Below, in pieces: positions 35,875 through 46,911 of a stretch of 64,000 nucleotides of DNA. Origin of the DNA: Symsagittifera roscoffensis (Eukaryota; Xenacoelomorpha; Acoela; Convolutidae). Under the pieces are notes generated by a model. The model made no database searches and was not told the origin of the DNA. It saw only the letters and a list, made by a program, of their open reading frames with translations. Location of the stretch: assembly GCF_963678635.1 (NCBI RefSeq), contig NC_087062.1:73501345-73565344 (forward strand). Direction: 5' to 3'. A program made the position numbers and the translations under genes. Each line of letters begins with the position of its first letter. Within the stretch, counting starts at the first letter, position 1.

Positions 35875-36245
35875 ATAGTCGCGACTAATTTTTCCACCAT
35901 GCCGGGACTAATTTTTCGGCCACCACGATTAATTTTTCGACTGGCGCGACTAATTTTTCGGCCGCCGCGACCTATTTTTCGACCATGTTGCGACTTACTT
36001 ATTTTTCGTCCGCCGCGACTAATTTTTCGACCATGCCGCGACTTGTTTTTCGACTGCCGTTTAAATTTTTTCCAAAAAAATGCGACTAATTTTTTGACTG
36101 CCGCGACAAGATTTTCGACCGCAGCCACTAGTTATTTGACCACTGCTACTATTTTTTCGACCATGCCGCGACTAATTTTCGGCCCTTGCAACTGAGGTAC
36201 ACTATTTCGAGTTTCTATCTGCGACTAATTTTTCTACCATCGCGA
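35875..36245. repeat. Minisatellite, units of about 22-25 bp
   Basis: Imperfect tandem units of the form cgcgactaatttttcgacca (about 14). Both strands read as long repetitive frames (FRPPRLIFRP-like on plus), which are products of the repeat, not genes. It begins 20 bp right of the 5' LTR. Confidence 0.8.
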
Positions 36246-37447
36246 CCGAGATACAGTATTTCCAAAAGTGGTCCACGACTGAAAACCCTGTCAGACTATG
36301 GGTTTTCGGTCACGGAATTAACGTTTCCGCGACAAACAAAGCCAAAACAGTAGTCACGGGCCTCGACCCGGGCTCCATATCCTAACAGCATCGAAAAATA
36401 ATTTACTTAATTACCAGAATTGAGCACTAAGAGTGTTCAATTCAAAAAACAAAAATTGCCCTATAATTCTTTCATAAAAAATTGGTCGGAACAATAACCC
36501 AAAACCAACCATTCAATCAGTTTTTCCGCTCAAAATGAGTTACACCCAGACCCCCTTTTGTAATTTTTAAGATACGGGATTCATAAGCCAATTCAGAACT
36601 AATTCTTTGGAGCCTAGTGGGGCAAGAGCTTTACATGTAATCTACGTTTTTCAGTTGCAATTAGCAATCCACCAGTTTCTGACATGAACCGAAATATATC
36701 AAAAAATATTTCTTTAAATGCGCAGAACAAGCTCCTCTTCAAAATTAATAATCCTCTCAACCTCAATGTTGTGTTTCCATGCGCTGAGCCAAGCAGCCAA
36801 GATAGAGTTTCGATGTTTTTTTTTTCCAAGCTCAAACATTTACTCAATGAAATAGAAATTATCGATAAAACATTAAAAACATTGTCCACACACTTCCTAC
36901 AGAAAGTAAATATAAATTATTCATAATTGCGCTCCTGGAAAAATAGAAGGTATATAGGCAAAATGAAATAAAAAACAATCATGGTTTTTACGTGATCCGC
37001 CGAAAATCAATCGAAGGAACTTAGAGACCTTTTGTCGTTATAGAGACTGTTTTGTACGTTGAGATCTTTTTTTTTCACGTCGAAGCCGTGGCCTACAAAA
37101 TTCAGGTTGTACCACTATTGCGGTCAAAACTTCTCAACAAGGAGTAGAGGTCTTGTAGTTCTATCTATGAATATTAGCGAAATTTCGGTTCTTTTGATTT
37201 CAAATTGTGACTCAAATGCTGGGCTCTTTTTCCTTTTCCCCACCTTACATAAGCAACGATTTCATTGTGTAACGAGTGGTTTTACAAGGTTGAGTATCAA
37301 GACCCAATATGCTTGACATGGCCTAATTAGTATGCCAAATTTGATAACACTTTGACAATGTGAACAGAACGTTTTCTCTAATAAATTTGCAGGTGTGGGA
37401 AGGAAAAAGAGACAAATGCTGTTCTCTTCAATGCTATTATTAAAATG
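36246..37447. other. Intergenic region with no recognised gene
   Basis: Short frames at 36614-36926 on both strands and at 37059-37316 show no recognised domain and no convincing splice context. I see nothing else to report. Confidence 0.4.
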
Positions 37448-37560
37448 GTGTCAGGGCAAAAGATACCACACCAAAAGCTACCATGGCGAAAGATGCCATA
37501 ACAAAAGATCCCACGTGCTAAAATTGCCCATACCATGAGATCCCATGCCAATTAAAAAGA
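37448..37560. repeat. Imperfect 15-16 bp tandem repeat array, left arm
   Basis: About six units of the form aaaagatnccacacc. The phrase agataccacaccaaaag here appears inverted at about 39390-39410 inside a similar array, so the two arrays flank about 1.8 kb as inverted arms. Confidence 0.55.
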
Positions 37561-37790
37561 TCTCATAAAGTATGAAAAAAGACATAATCCAAGTGTAATC
37601 AGAAGTAAAACTTGAGTAATGATACCTCAATTAAGTTCACGTTATTTAAGAACAAAACAAATATAAGATAATTAAAATCAATTCCGACTCATTTTTTGAA
37701 TCACATACCGCCAACATGAGTTTAATTTAGTGTAAATTTAGCATTGAATTAAAATCATTCAATTAAAAAAGCATATACTTTGCATTCATT

Positions 37791-38252
37791 ATTGCTCTGG
37801 CTTTTGTAACAAAAGTAACAGAATGTTTGTCCTCGGGGTGGGTTTTTTCTTCAGAAAAACTTCGACTTTTTACCTAGCCATTTTCGACCTTTAACTAGCC
37901 ATATCATTCAATAAGTAATGTTGTCCTGAGCTTAAACTTGAAAACATAGTTTACATGTGATATTTTTTCGTAAAGTTATGGGGGTTTAAAGATTTAATCC
38001 GTCTTAGAAATTGCTGCAAATTGTTTGAAGGAAGCCTAATTGCCATAATTGATCTGATACTACGAGCGAAATTTATCACTTTGTAATTTATATGGGGTGT
38101 GGGGAGATGATTTTCACAAAACAAATCTCAAATTTACAAAAATTTTTATTTGATTCTTATTACTTTTAATTTTTTCAACTCATTACTGCCACATAGACCT
38201 TGAAAAGCATTCAGAACACTCAAGGCTTCGCCCTGATACGTGGCAGTCTTGT
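37791..38252. repeat. Dispersed repeat family A, copy 2
   Basis: Interior blocks (cctcggggtgggttttttctt, ttcgactttttacctagcc, gggggtttaaagatt) and the end hairpin ggcttcgcc match the other copies. The left end is diverged. It lies inside the inverted 15-bp arrays. Confidence 0.6.
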
Positions 38253-38421
38253 CTCAATTTGTAACTCACTGAATAGTTAAAACTGAATTTTTTTACTGGG
38301 GAAACTCACATTTTGATAGCGGAAGCACAACTCGGAACGAACATTAATTTTTGACGATATTGAAAACCTCAACGAAAACAAAACGTATAACAGAACCTAG
38401 CAAAATTTTCATCAGTCAGTT

Positions 38422-38885
38422 TTGCTAGCTCTACGCTATCTACGTCCAAATTGCAGGTTTTTGTCCACCTTGTGCTTACGCTCTGCTAGCAATAGACCTT
38501 TATCAACATACAACAGATTTGTAACCGCACCCAAATCATCTATCAGTGAACTATCCTCGCAAAAACTTTTATGCGACTTTGAAATTGCGGCGTTGAATAT
38601 TTTTGCTTCTCATTACCAAACTGACATTGAGGGATATCAGTTTCACCTCTTTTAGAGCTATATGCGGAAAAATTCTGAATGGGGCCCTTAGAAGATTTAT
38701 CAATCGAACAGCGAGCTAGTCTTAATGTTGAACATAATTCCTGCCCTTGGTTTTATACCGGAGTTGACCAGCCGCTTTTGACCTAATTATTGAGCAAATC
38801 AGCAGTGTGGCAACCAAATTGGATATATCGCAAAACGATCTCGAAAAATTAGAGGAGCTCACGGCTCATTTTCAAAAAATGTAAG
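38422..38885 (+). pseudogene. Gene-like fragments, N-terminus resembles a mitochondrial presequence
   Basis: The ATG at 38422 opens a 77-codon frame whose first 33 residues have five Arg, many Ser/Leu and no acidic residue, as in a mitochondrial targeting peptide. After its stop (38653-38655) another frame reads MGPLEDLSIEQRASLN (38681 on). A third, near 38782-38880, reads KLDISQNDLEKLEELTAHF and ends at a GTAAGG. A pyrimidine-rich tract ending in ag lies just before 38656, so splicing is conceivable. The fragments do not join cleanly, so this is a degraded gene or chance. No family is recognised. Confidence 0.25.
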
Positions 38886-39384
38886 GGGATATGCTCTGTC
38901 AAAAAATCTGCTTTCCAATTTTTTTATGGAAGCATTATAAAACCATTGGCGAAAGGCGCCTGACGGCCATTTGAGAGTTGCGTCTAGCGATAAAAAGTTG
39001 ATGGAAAACAAAAAATGATAGTTTTTTTGAACTGAGTGGCAATTGATTTGCAGTGAAATTGATTTCAAGGCCTTAGAAATTTGCGAAATTTTTTTTATAT
39101 TGACTTGATTTGTCTGAAAACCTGGCCATTTTTGACAAAAATGGCTTTGATAACTTAGAAAACAATTGCAAAATCTTTTGTAGTCTAGCTTGTTTAGATA
39201 GTTCATTTTCATTTTGAAGTCCAAAAGATTAAAAAGGTCATTTCTGAGCAAAATTGTGCAGAAAATATGTTGCCGTTTCTATGATTTTAACCAAAACTGA
39301 GTTTTTGCTTTAAAAAGTTAAACGCCTGATTTTTTTTTCTTTGTTGTTTTTTATGGTATTTTATGTCGTGAGCGATGTTGAAAA

Positions 39385-39470
39385 AAGTATCTTTTGGTGT
39401 GGTATCTTATCGGCTGGGTTTTACTCGTTTGGGACCTTCTCGTTTGTGATATTAAAGTAAGGGATGTTTT
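39385..39470. repeat. 15-16 bp repeat array, right (inverted) arm
   Basis: Contains tcttttggtgtggtatctta, the inverse of the motif at 37455-37475, with flanking degenerate units. Together with the left arm it may bound a foldback or MITE-like element. Confidence 0.5.
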
Positions 39471-40152
39471 GTCATGTAACCTCAATGCTCAAAAAATAAA
39501 TGCCACAGTATTTGTATGGAATCAATTCTGAAAATTGTAAGGTGAATTCATGGGCTTCGTGAATTTTTCATTATTTTCGATCTTTTAAGCTAACAGATAA
39601 ATTTTTGTTGTAAAATTATGAGTGATTGGCAATTTTTTACAGTAAAGCAGAGTGATAGGAACATACATAAAACAAATAACTAGTCAAATAGCAAGGAAAA
39701 CTTAAAAGAACGGATTTTCATTGTCAGAAAATAAGATTTGAGTACAAGGACAAACCCTCCCAATCCTCTTTTTATGATTTCTGCTTATCGACTCCAAAAA
39801 AGAAACTTTTTTAAACTAACTTGCCCCGACACTTTTCCAAGGGGCTTCTTCAGTTCTAAGTATAGACAAACTTTGAGAGGAAACTACTTTTTGGAGCTTA
39901 ACAGAGTAATCTACCCATTTTTACACACATTCACAGCAAAGAGTGAAGTGTCACAATCTTTATTTTTTTTATTTTATTTTAGTATATGAGAAATTTGTTA
40001 TTAAGTTTTAATGAAACAATTTCTAAGCTGATTTTGGATACTTTTTTAGTCCCTCATGCTTAAAAACCACGAAACAGAAAGAAAGAATTTTTTTTTAAAT
40101 TTTTTTGTAGATTTAACTGTCGTGCTTTTATTCGGTGCAGATGTAACTCTTG
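39471..40152. other. Intergenic region with no recognised gene
   Basis: AT-rich. An 83-codon frame at 39738-39989 shows no domain. Nothing else is seen. Confidence 0.4.
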
Positions 40153-40562
40153 TTGTTCCGACTATTGACAGAATAATTGTGCTCGGGTTGTTTTTTTATT
40201 CAGATAAATTTCGAGTTTTTAACTAGCAATTTTTGGCGGAATTTATTATATCATTCGAAAATTATTGTTGTCTTGAGCTCAAATGCAAAAAGATATTTCA
40301 GCTGTGATCAGTTTTTGTGATGTTGGGGGGGGGGGGGGGGGTTAAAGACTGCTAGTTCGAGACGGAAATTTGAGATTTAATCCGTCTAAGAAATCGTTAC
40401 AAATTGATTTGAGGCATGCTATTTTGATTAACCGCAAAAATTGTTTTGAGTTTTTGATTTTTTAAATGTCACCCTTTTTCTGAAAGCAAACACTACTCCA
40501 TCATAGACTTTAAATTTCAGTGGGAACATTCAGGACTTCGCCCTGATACGAGCAGTTTTGTT
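40153..40562. repeat. Dispersed repeat family A, copy 3, with a 17-G run
   Basis: Starts tgttgttccgacta and ends with the hairpin caggacttcgccctg then atacgagcagttttgtt. The short G-run found in the other copies (gggggttt) is here expanded to 17 consecutive G at 40325-40341. Confidence 0.7.
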
Positions 40563-40923
40563 ATCTGTTCAAGGTTGACCACCGAAATTCTTTTCCGAGC
40601 GCTCAAGAAAAAATAATTATCAATTTTTCTGTGCTGTTAGCCGTTTTCGATTTTAAAGTCACAAAAAATTGTTTAATTTTCTAATTTCTGCTACTTTTCA
40701 ACAATTCAAGTTGGCTAGATTTTAAATTTGTATTGTTGACCTTTGTTTCGGCTTCAATTCATGAATTTGATCCAAAAAGAACAGTTAGTTTAAACGTTTA
40801 ATTACAAAAAAAATAGATTCTAATTCAAAATTAAGAAATAATTTGTTCACCTATCAAGGACAATTACAATATAAATTAAACTGTTGAGTTTTAAGCTTAT
40901 GCTGACCAAAGCTGTTTAAGCAA
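40563..40923. other. Region 3' of the homeobox gene
   Basis: Presumed 3' untranslated and intergenic DNA of the minus-strand homeobox gene. AT-rich, with no other feature recognised. Confidence 0.4.
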
Positions 40924-42421
40924 CTATTTCTCATTAATCGATGGAAAAACTGAACTTTCCAACAGTTGTGGGTACATTATTGGCCTTCCTTGCGTTGGAA
41001 AATTAATGAAGGGGTTATTCGTGAAGGTGCCATTCATTCGAGGTATCTGAGATGCTAACAAATCAGACTGCCAATCTCCGTTTTTGAAACCTGGATGGTG
41101 TAAAATCCTACTTCGAATCGATTCTTGGCTGAGGCGATCGTCGATTGTGGGCAGTGATGTAATACTACTGACTCTATCCTTGCACGAAGGCATGTTTGAG
41201 TAAGCCAAGGTGTGATTAGACGCTCCGCGATTAATTGAATGCATTGGTTGTTCGGCTAAATGGGAAGGAGGTAGAAATATGCTAGTTGATACTGCTGCCT
41301 GACTGTGATGAATGTGGAAGTTGTTCGGGTTCAATTGATGCTCATTGATGTCACCGTGGAATACCCGAGCCAGTTTGCGCCTCTTGGCTCGTCTGTTTTG
41401 AAACCAGACCTGAAATGAATGCAGTCAACTCATCTCAGTACAATTAAGGTTTTGACCAAATTAACATTTCCCATTCATAAATCGATTTTGAGTGCCAATC
41501 ACATTATATGAAAAAATTGAAATCGAACTTAAGTTCGAAGCGAATCAAACTATCAATTTTCTGAAAATTCGATTAAAATCAAACACTTTCACTAAACCCT
41601 TATTCGTTATTGTGAATTTTGGAGCGTGAGAAAAAAATTACCGTTTACGCGTGAGCGCATGTGGGAGTGTGCTTACCTGGATGCGTGATTCGGTCACTCC
41701 CATCACTCCAGCGAGGTAGTCCCTCTGGCCCACATCTGGATAAGGGTTGTCCTCGAAGGAAGACTCCAACTGGTGCAACTGCCACGGAGTGTAAGTGGTC
41801 CTACTTCGTCTACACGAGTTAGAGTTCGACGATGACGTCACCTGATCCACAGTCCTGTCGGCTGTTTGTGTTACGTAATCAGAGGTGTTTGTCGGCTTGG
41901 TGGAAGTTTCCGTCGTTGTCAGGTGAAGCTTTGTTTGATCACCACTTGTCTCGAGGAGTGAAAAGGTCTCTTCGTGTTCACTGAGATGGTCACTTTCTCG
42001 GCTTCTCCCTTTTGCCACACAGCCTATAATACGAGACAGAGTTTGTGTCAAAATTGTCATCTTTTGAAAATCAAATTTTTTGTCAGAAATAACGTAGCAA
42101 CAGAAAAACTTATAAAATCATCCATTGTCTTCTAAATGTCATTCAGCACAATCTTTTATTTTCCCAAGGGAAGCTCGATTACCGTTTGTACTTACCATAT
42201 ACACTTCGTTGTCAGAAGACTAGAAAGCAGCCGGAGATATTTGAAAATTGAAAAATCTTACCTGGCGTCAACTTATTTTGAACTATTTCTTGAGATACTA
42301 CTGGAGATTTTTCTCTGGAGCGAAAAAATTCTTGGCCAAACGTTTCGGCATCAGGTGTGTGTTGATTTTCATCTCCAGCTAAAATTGATTCGATGGAGAA
42401 ATTGCTGTGTTTCGTTTTCAT
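40924..42421 (-). CDS. PRD-class homeobox transcription factor, three exons
   Basis: Nuclear DNA-binding protein of about 330 residues. Exons on the minus strand: 42421-42262, 42023-41677 and 41409-40924. Introns of 238 bp (GTAAGA...TATAG) and 267 bp (GTAAGC...TTTCAG) join in frame. The start is the first ATG of a frame carrying an eh1-like repressor motif FSIESILA at residues 8-15, as in several PRD-class proteins that recruit Groucho. The homeodomain spans about residues 124-183: CRRSRTTYTPWQL, helix 3 with W48, F49, Q50, N51, R53. The second intron falls between homeodomain positions 46 and 47, a site typical of PRD-class genes. Gln at 50 and no visible paired box or OAR motif make it PRD-like. 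The C-terminus is Ser/Pro/His-rich. Mix/Sebox, Hesx and Prop-like groups are possible homes, but I cannot assign one. No breaks are seen, so it is probably active. Confidence 0.93.
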
Positions 42422-43185
42422 TTTAAGGTTGTAACGAATGAAACTCTGCTTAATGATATGCTAGTCAACAGACGTTGTCGGATGGCAATTTAATAGAAAT
42501 TAATTAAACTGATTCAAAAACAATTAATAGTTATGTTTATAATGGGATTTATGAATTGTTTGAGGTGTAATATCGGATTAGTAATTTGAACCGGGTATTG
42601 GTATCAATTAAAGCGGAACTCGGAATTTTAATTAACAGCTTAACGCCCCTGTTATCTGCGGGAGTCCTTTAAGTGAGTTATGACTTATCGCGACTAATTG
42701 TGTTTTGAATTAACTAATCTCCCAGCCGCAGATATCTATTTGAATGTTGACTGCGATCCCGAAGATCTCTGACGAAGATAAACGATCAGTTTTGAAACAT
42801 TAACTCAATTTAATTAGCACATACCTTCCGCTTGAGCGAAACACACTTCAAAAAATGTCAAATTGTAACTAACAACTTTTGATGTTTATACAGGACACTT
42901 TATTGCAACGACACGAATTTCATTTTATTTTACAAACTTGGGGAAACCTTACCTCGTTTTGCCTGTCTGAAACTGCTCGACCGATAAATTAGCCCCAAGC
43001 TGAGAAGCAATCGAGACCCAAATAAACATAATTCAAACAGCAAATAATTAAAACAATAATATTAAAACCAGCGAATTTCACAGTCAAGTGATGGGCGGTA
43101 GTAAAAAAATCGCGATTTTTTTGCAATAGAAAGCGACGAAGTTTTTATTTGATATAAATGTTCTTAAGAAATAGAGTGCGTTTCG
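42422..43185. other. Region upstream of the homeobox gene
   Basis: The 5' flank and likely promoter region of the minus-strand homeobox gene. I cannot point to a core promoter, and no other gene is recognised. Confidence 0.4.
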
Positions 43186-43552
43186 ATGAAACTCCTGTTA
43201 CTAGTTTTCTGTTTCCACACAAGAATAGTCCAAGATATAAAAAAGCAAATGATCATAAATGGGTTGCGTATCAAAACAATGAGAACAAGTGAAAGCGAAA
43301 AAAATATATCAGGAGGCTGTTTTAATGAATATAGCGTCTTTCCAATTCATATCTCTAGAGGAGCTTATTGTGACCATTTGTTAAGTAAGTGGAAAATAAA
43401 AATAGATTAACTTAATATCCAAGCTTGCAAAATTTTTGTTAATTAAGTAGTTTACAGGGGAAGTCTATTACAGGGAAAGGCTTGAAGGTGGCATTGGGTA
43501 CAGTATCTGCGGACCCTATCACAATTTCCCAAAAAAACATAAGAAATACGAG
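43186..43552 (+). CDS. Possible two-exon small secreted protein
   Basis: The ATG at 43186 begins MKLLLLVFCFH, signal-peptide-like. A GTAAGT donor occurs at 43385. If it is spliced to the second of two nearby acceptors (ttacag, exon from about 43473), the frame continues for about 27 codons (KGLKVALGTVSADP) to a TAA near 43550. The intron would be about 88 bp, similar in scale to others in this window. The product would be about 93 residues with three cysteines. No family is recognised and chance is quite possible. Confidence 0.22.
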
Positions 43553-45303
43553 TGATTAACTGTCTGACGACTATAAATATGGCTATCAGCTGTAGTTTCG
43601 AAAATTTTGAGCTCGAATACGAAAAGTCTTTCGTAAATTAATGGCGAAGTAAAAAAATGAATGACACAAAAGTTGCAGTTTGTTTGGCTGTCGGGATATT
43701 ATGCCACGTAAAATTATTTACTCCACTATTATAAGATGAGTACATGATGGGTGCGGTGAACAGAACAGCACAATCAGGAATGGCTTATTAGTCAATCGTT
43801 TGTCTGAATGCCGAAAAAAATCATAGCACGTTTTCATATCTGAACAAGGGTAGCCGGTTACTGTGCACGAAGCACAGAATGTTCCGAACATAGTCTTAAA
43901 AAAACACAAAAAATTATTTGTTCAAACTAGTGTTCTTTCTGCGTGGTGTGATAAAAGGATTTGGCGTAAAACTATAAGTTAGGCATATTCGACAGTCAGT
44001 GTCCGACAATTTAGGCATATTCGATCATTTGAAAGTTTTTTCATAATTGTTTTTTTTCGGCGTGGTGTGATAAAAGGAGCTGAACAAAAAACTGTGGATT
44101 AGGTATATTCGACAACCATACTATGATTAGCAAATTGGAAAACAATTTTTAAAGGAAAATTACTTGAAAAACGAAAAGCAATCGAACAAAAATTTTTCAA
44201 AAAATGTCTCTTGTTTTTTGAAAAATCAAAGTTTTTTGATGTTTTGAAAAATTTGATTCCAAAAAGGCGCTAAAACACTTAAATTAAAATAACCTTACCC
44301 AAGCAAAATTAAATTTTTCCGTTTGAAATTAAGCTATTGTCAGTTTTTAAGTAATTAATCAATTAAAATAAAACTACTCGCTCGCTTTATTCGCTCGAAA
44401 TAAGACAAAAAATTTAAAAAAAATAAACCGGTTTTTTAAGTTTTGAATTTTTTTGACGTGTCTCGAATCACGACTGAGAGGGCTTTAATATGATATATAA
44501 CTCAACCCAGCTCGATGATTATTTATGGTACCTGATTTTGCGTGGAAAACAAGAAAAAAAAACTAAAGCACACCGAAAAATCTAGAGAACTTATTCGCAA
44601 ATACAAAGTTCCTCTCCATTTTCAATAGTCGGAAGAATTATTACTGTTTTAACAGCTCGAAGCGACAAGCGGAAATAGTCACAAGAATGATCAACTCCTG
44701 TCCCAAAAAGCACAAAAATCTAACCATTTGTTTCAACTAAAATTTAAAAAAAAAACTCACTTTTTTGAGTTTTTGTGACAATTGAAAGCAAGCTTTAGAA
44801 CAATTTTTTCTTAATAGGCATGCATTTATAAAAGAGACGCAAAGCTGCCTTTTTCAAAGAAAAAATGCAGAGAGCAGCTCTAAAATGCAAAACAAAATGC
44901 AAGATAAACAACTTCAAAAAATCACTACGGATATATTTCGAATCTTGTAGGAAATCATTGTGACCAATTAGTTCTTTCTCAGTTAGGAGTAAGAAGTTAA
45001 AACTTTTAACAAAATGAATTTGAACACTATTTCAAAAATGTCGCGCTTACGTTTTGAGCATACACTTTAATCTTACGCTACCATTGTCACCCTGTTAAGT
45101 AACAAATTCTAGATTTTGTCAGTCTTTTGGTCGAGCGGACTCTTCGATGCACATGTTTAAAAACCAGGCAAGTAATGAGTGAAACACGGTACGTTGCAAG
45201 CGCCTCAACTTACCTTATAATGATTTTCGGCGCAACTTTTTTGATTTTTAGGTAAAGAGGCCGCCAGAGCTTAACATTCTGCCAAATAATGTTTCAATAA
45301 AAA
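43553..45303. other. Intergenic region with a direct repeat
   Basis: No gene is recognised. Two copies of a 60-70 bp segment containing gcgtggtgtgataaaagga lie at about 43937-44005 and 44070-44120, each followed by a tagg(c/t)atattcgaca phrase. Confidence 0.4.
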
Positions 45304-45446
45304 CAGTGGCGTGCGGAAAACTTTTTTAGAGGGTGGGGGGAGCGGTTTTTTGAAATTTTGTCGAGCTGAGACAAATTGAAAAACAGGCCAAAAAGGCGTT
45401 TTTAGGCCCCTTTGCAAAATGTTGACTACCCCCCCTCAAATTTAGT

Positions 45447-46752
45447 TACACTATATCGCCAAAAAGACTCATACAAACCTAATTTTCAGGTTTTTTTAAA
45501 AAAAAAACTGGAGCTTGACAAAAAAGATCGGATTTTTTTTACTGAGAAAAGAACTAATAACGATGAGCAGCAACTTTCGACTCTATTACTAAATTTACTC
45601 TCGTAGGATAAATTTATAGTTTTTTTTCAAAAATCACACAAGATGGACTTTCTAGCGATTTCGATGCTTTCTTCTAAGTTTTCTTTGGTTAGGGTCAATC
45701 CAGTCATTCGCTTCTTCATCAACGCCCACACATTCTCTATGATGTTTAGATTAGGGCTGTATGAGGGCTATTCGATGGTCTGAATTTGATTTGATTTTCG
45801 GCTAAATAATTTCTTATGATTTTTGCACTATGAACAGGGCAATTGTCTTCCATGAGCTTCAGCCAAATTTGGCAAATTTCTTGATAAAATTTTGATCACG
45901 TACGTCTCTATAAGCTTTAGCGTTGTATGGCAGGGGACATTTTACGATTCCAAAACCACCGTCAGGTGTAATGAACCCCCAATACATGACAGAAAAACAG
46001 GAAGAACTCTACAAAACTACACTGTGGCTTATAACGCTCGCCACGTTGACGCCGAACTCGAATACGGACGTCTGCGGGGCAAATCGGAATTCGTCTGAAA
46101 AAATAACGGACTGCATAAAGCTTGGATTTTAAGCCCAAAAACGGCATTTCTTCTTCCGAAAAGCACTGTTCGATTTGCCCATATTTAGTTTCAGAAACGC
46201 GGATCTGCTCGAAAAACCATGTTTTTACAAAATACGTCTGACCGTAGTTGCTAAGATGGTTTCGTGCTGAAACAGTTATAATCAGACTGTAGTAACTTGA
46301 TACATTGTTTTCTGTCTCCTTTCTTTGCATTTTTTACCCAGATTTTTTCTTCCTTTCCTCTAACTTTTGATTTTCTTCCACATCTAGAAAGCCCAGAGAA
46401 GGTAGGGTCTTTAAGATAAGCTTTGCAAACACTGTACGCAGTTTGTCGGTTTATTTTCAGCGTATTGGCTTTTTTTCCAAAGGTCCAACCTTGTTGTAGT
46501 AAGCCAACAATTTCAAACTGCGTTTCGAAACAACGTGTTGCGTTGAGCCATGTTTCTGAGCTAAATGAATAAATCCCGCAAAAACGCACAAAGACTTGAA
46601 AACGTTTCACGTCAAAATTTACGGGCCTAACTTTTTTTGTTGAATTCCTAAATAAAATTAATAATATTTTGGTGACAATTTATCTAAAAAACGGTTTTTC
46701 AACAGACACTAAGAAAAAATTCCTGTTTGAGTCTTTTTGGCGAGATAGTGTA
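45447..46752 (-). mobile_element. Tc1/mariner-type DNA transposon, decayed
   Basis: Terminal inverted repeats of about 29 bp: left from 45449 (CACTATATCGCCAAAAAGAC) and right ending at 46750 (minus strand CACTATCTCGCCAAAAAGAC), with one mismatch in the first 23 bases. Both ends are flanked by TA (45447-45448, 46751-46752), the usual Tc1/mariner target duplication. Total length about 1.3 kb, normal for the group. The encoded transposase is broken. Confidence 0.85.
45610..46551 (-). pseudogene. Tc1/mariner transposase (broken)
   Basis: Minus-strand transposase remnant. The likely start ATG at 46549-46551 is followed within 13 codons by a frameshift. The N-terminal helix-turn-helix is clear (EIVGLLQQGWTFGKKA, then INRQTAYSVCKAYLKD) with a GRKSK stretch after it. 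The catalytic core is recognisable in three frames: Asp codon at 46093-46095 (FSDEF), Asp at 45845-45847 (MEDNCPVH) and Glu at 45735-45737 (ENVWALMKKRM), fitting the DDE/D layout with about 34-36 residues between the last two. Several frameshifts and stops make it inactive. Confidence 0.8.
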
Positions 46753-46872
46753 CATTGGCGCCAAAAGTGGATCGCGTAAAATTATACCAACGGGAGACTT
46801 TTTGGAAAAATTGGAAATCAGGAGTTGGCAACCCCCTATCCCCCCTTCCCCTCCCCCCTTGGCACGCTACTG

Positions 46873-46911
46873 TACACAGAGGCGAAGTTTCGCTTCGCAA
46901 ACACTAGCGAG
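46873..46911. repeat. Fragment of dispersed repeat family B
   Basis: tacacagaggcgaagtttcg with the following cttcgcaaacac matches the hairpin-bearing left end of family B. It directly abuts the right end of the MITE-like element. Confidence 0.45.

Larger units (their letters stand above)
45304..46872. mobile_element. MITE-like element split by a Tc1/mariner insertion
   Basis: The left end cagtggcgtgc (45304) and right end gcacgctactg (46862-46872) are inverted repeats, each next to a G- or C-rich stretch that also matches in inverse. The halves (45304-45448 and 46751-46872) are interrupted by the TIR-bounded Tc1/mariner element. No coding capacity of its own. Confidence 0.55.

Noticed and set aside
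35805-36195. Arg/Lys-rich minus frame and FRPPRL plus frame, 107 and 120 codons
   Set aside because: Both are translations of the minisatellite; unit length variation and composition explain the open frames.
38859-39251. Minus-strand 130-codon frame
   Set aside because: AT-rich, no domain, and opposite other weak fragments. A stretch near the C-terminus looks protein-like but there is no start, splice or homology evidence I can name.
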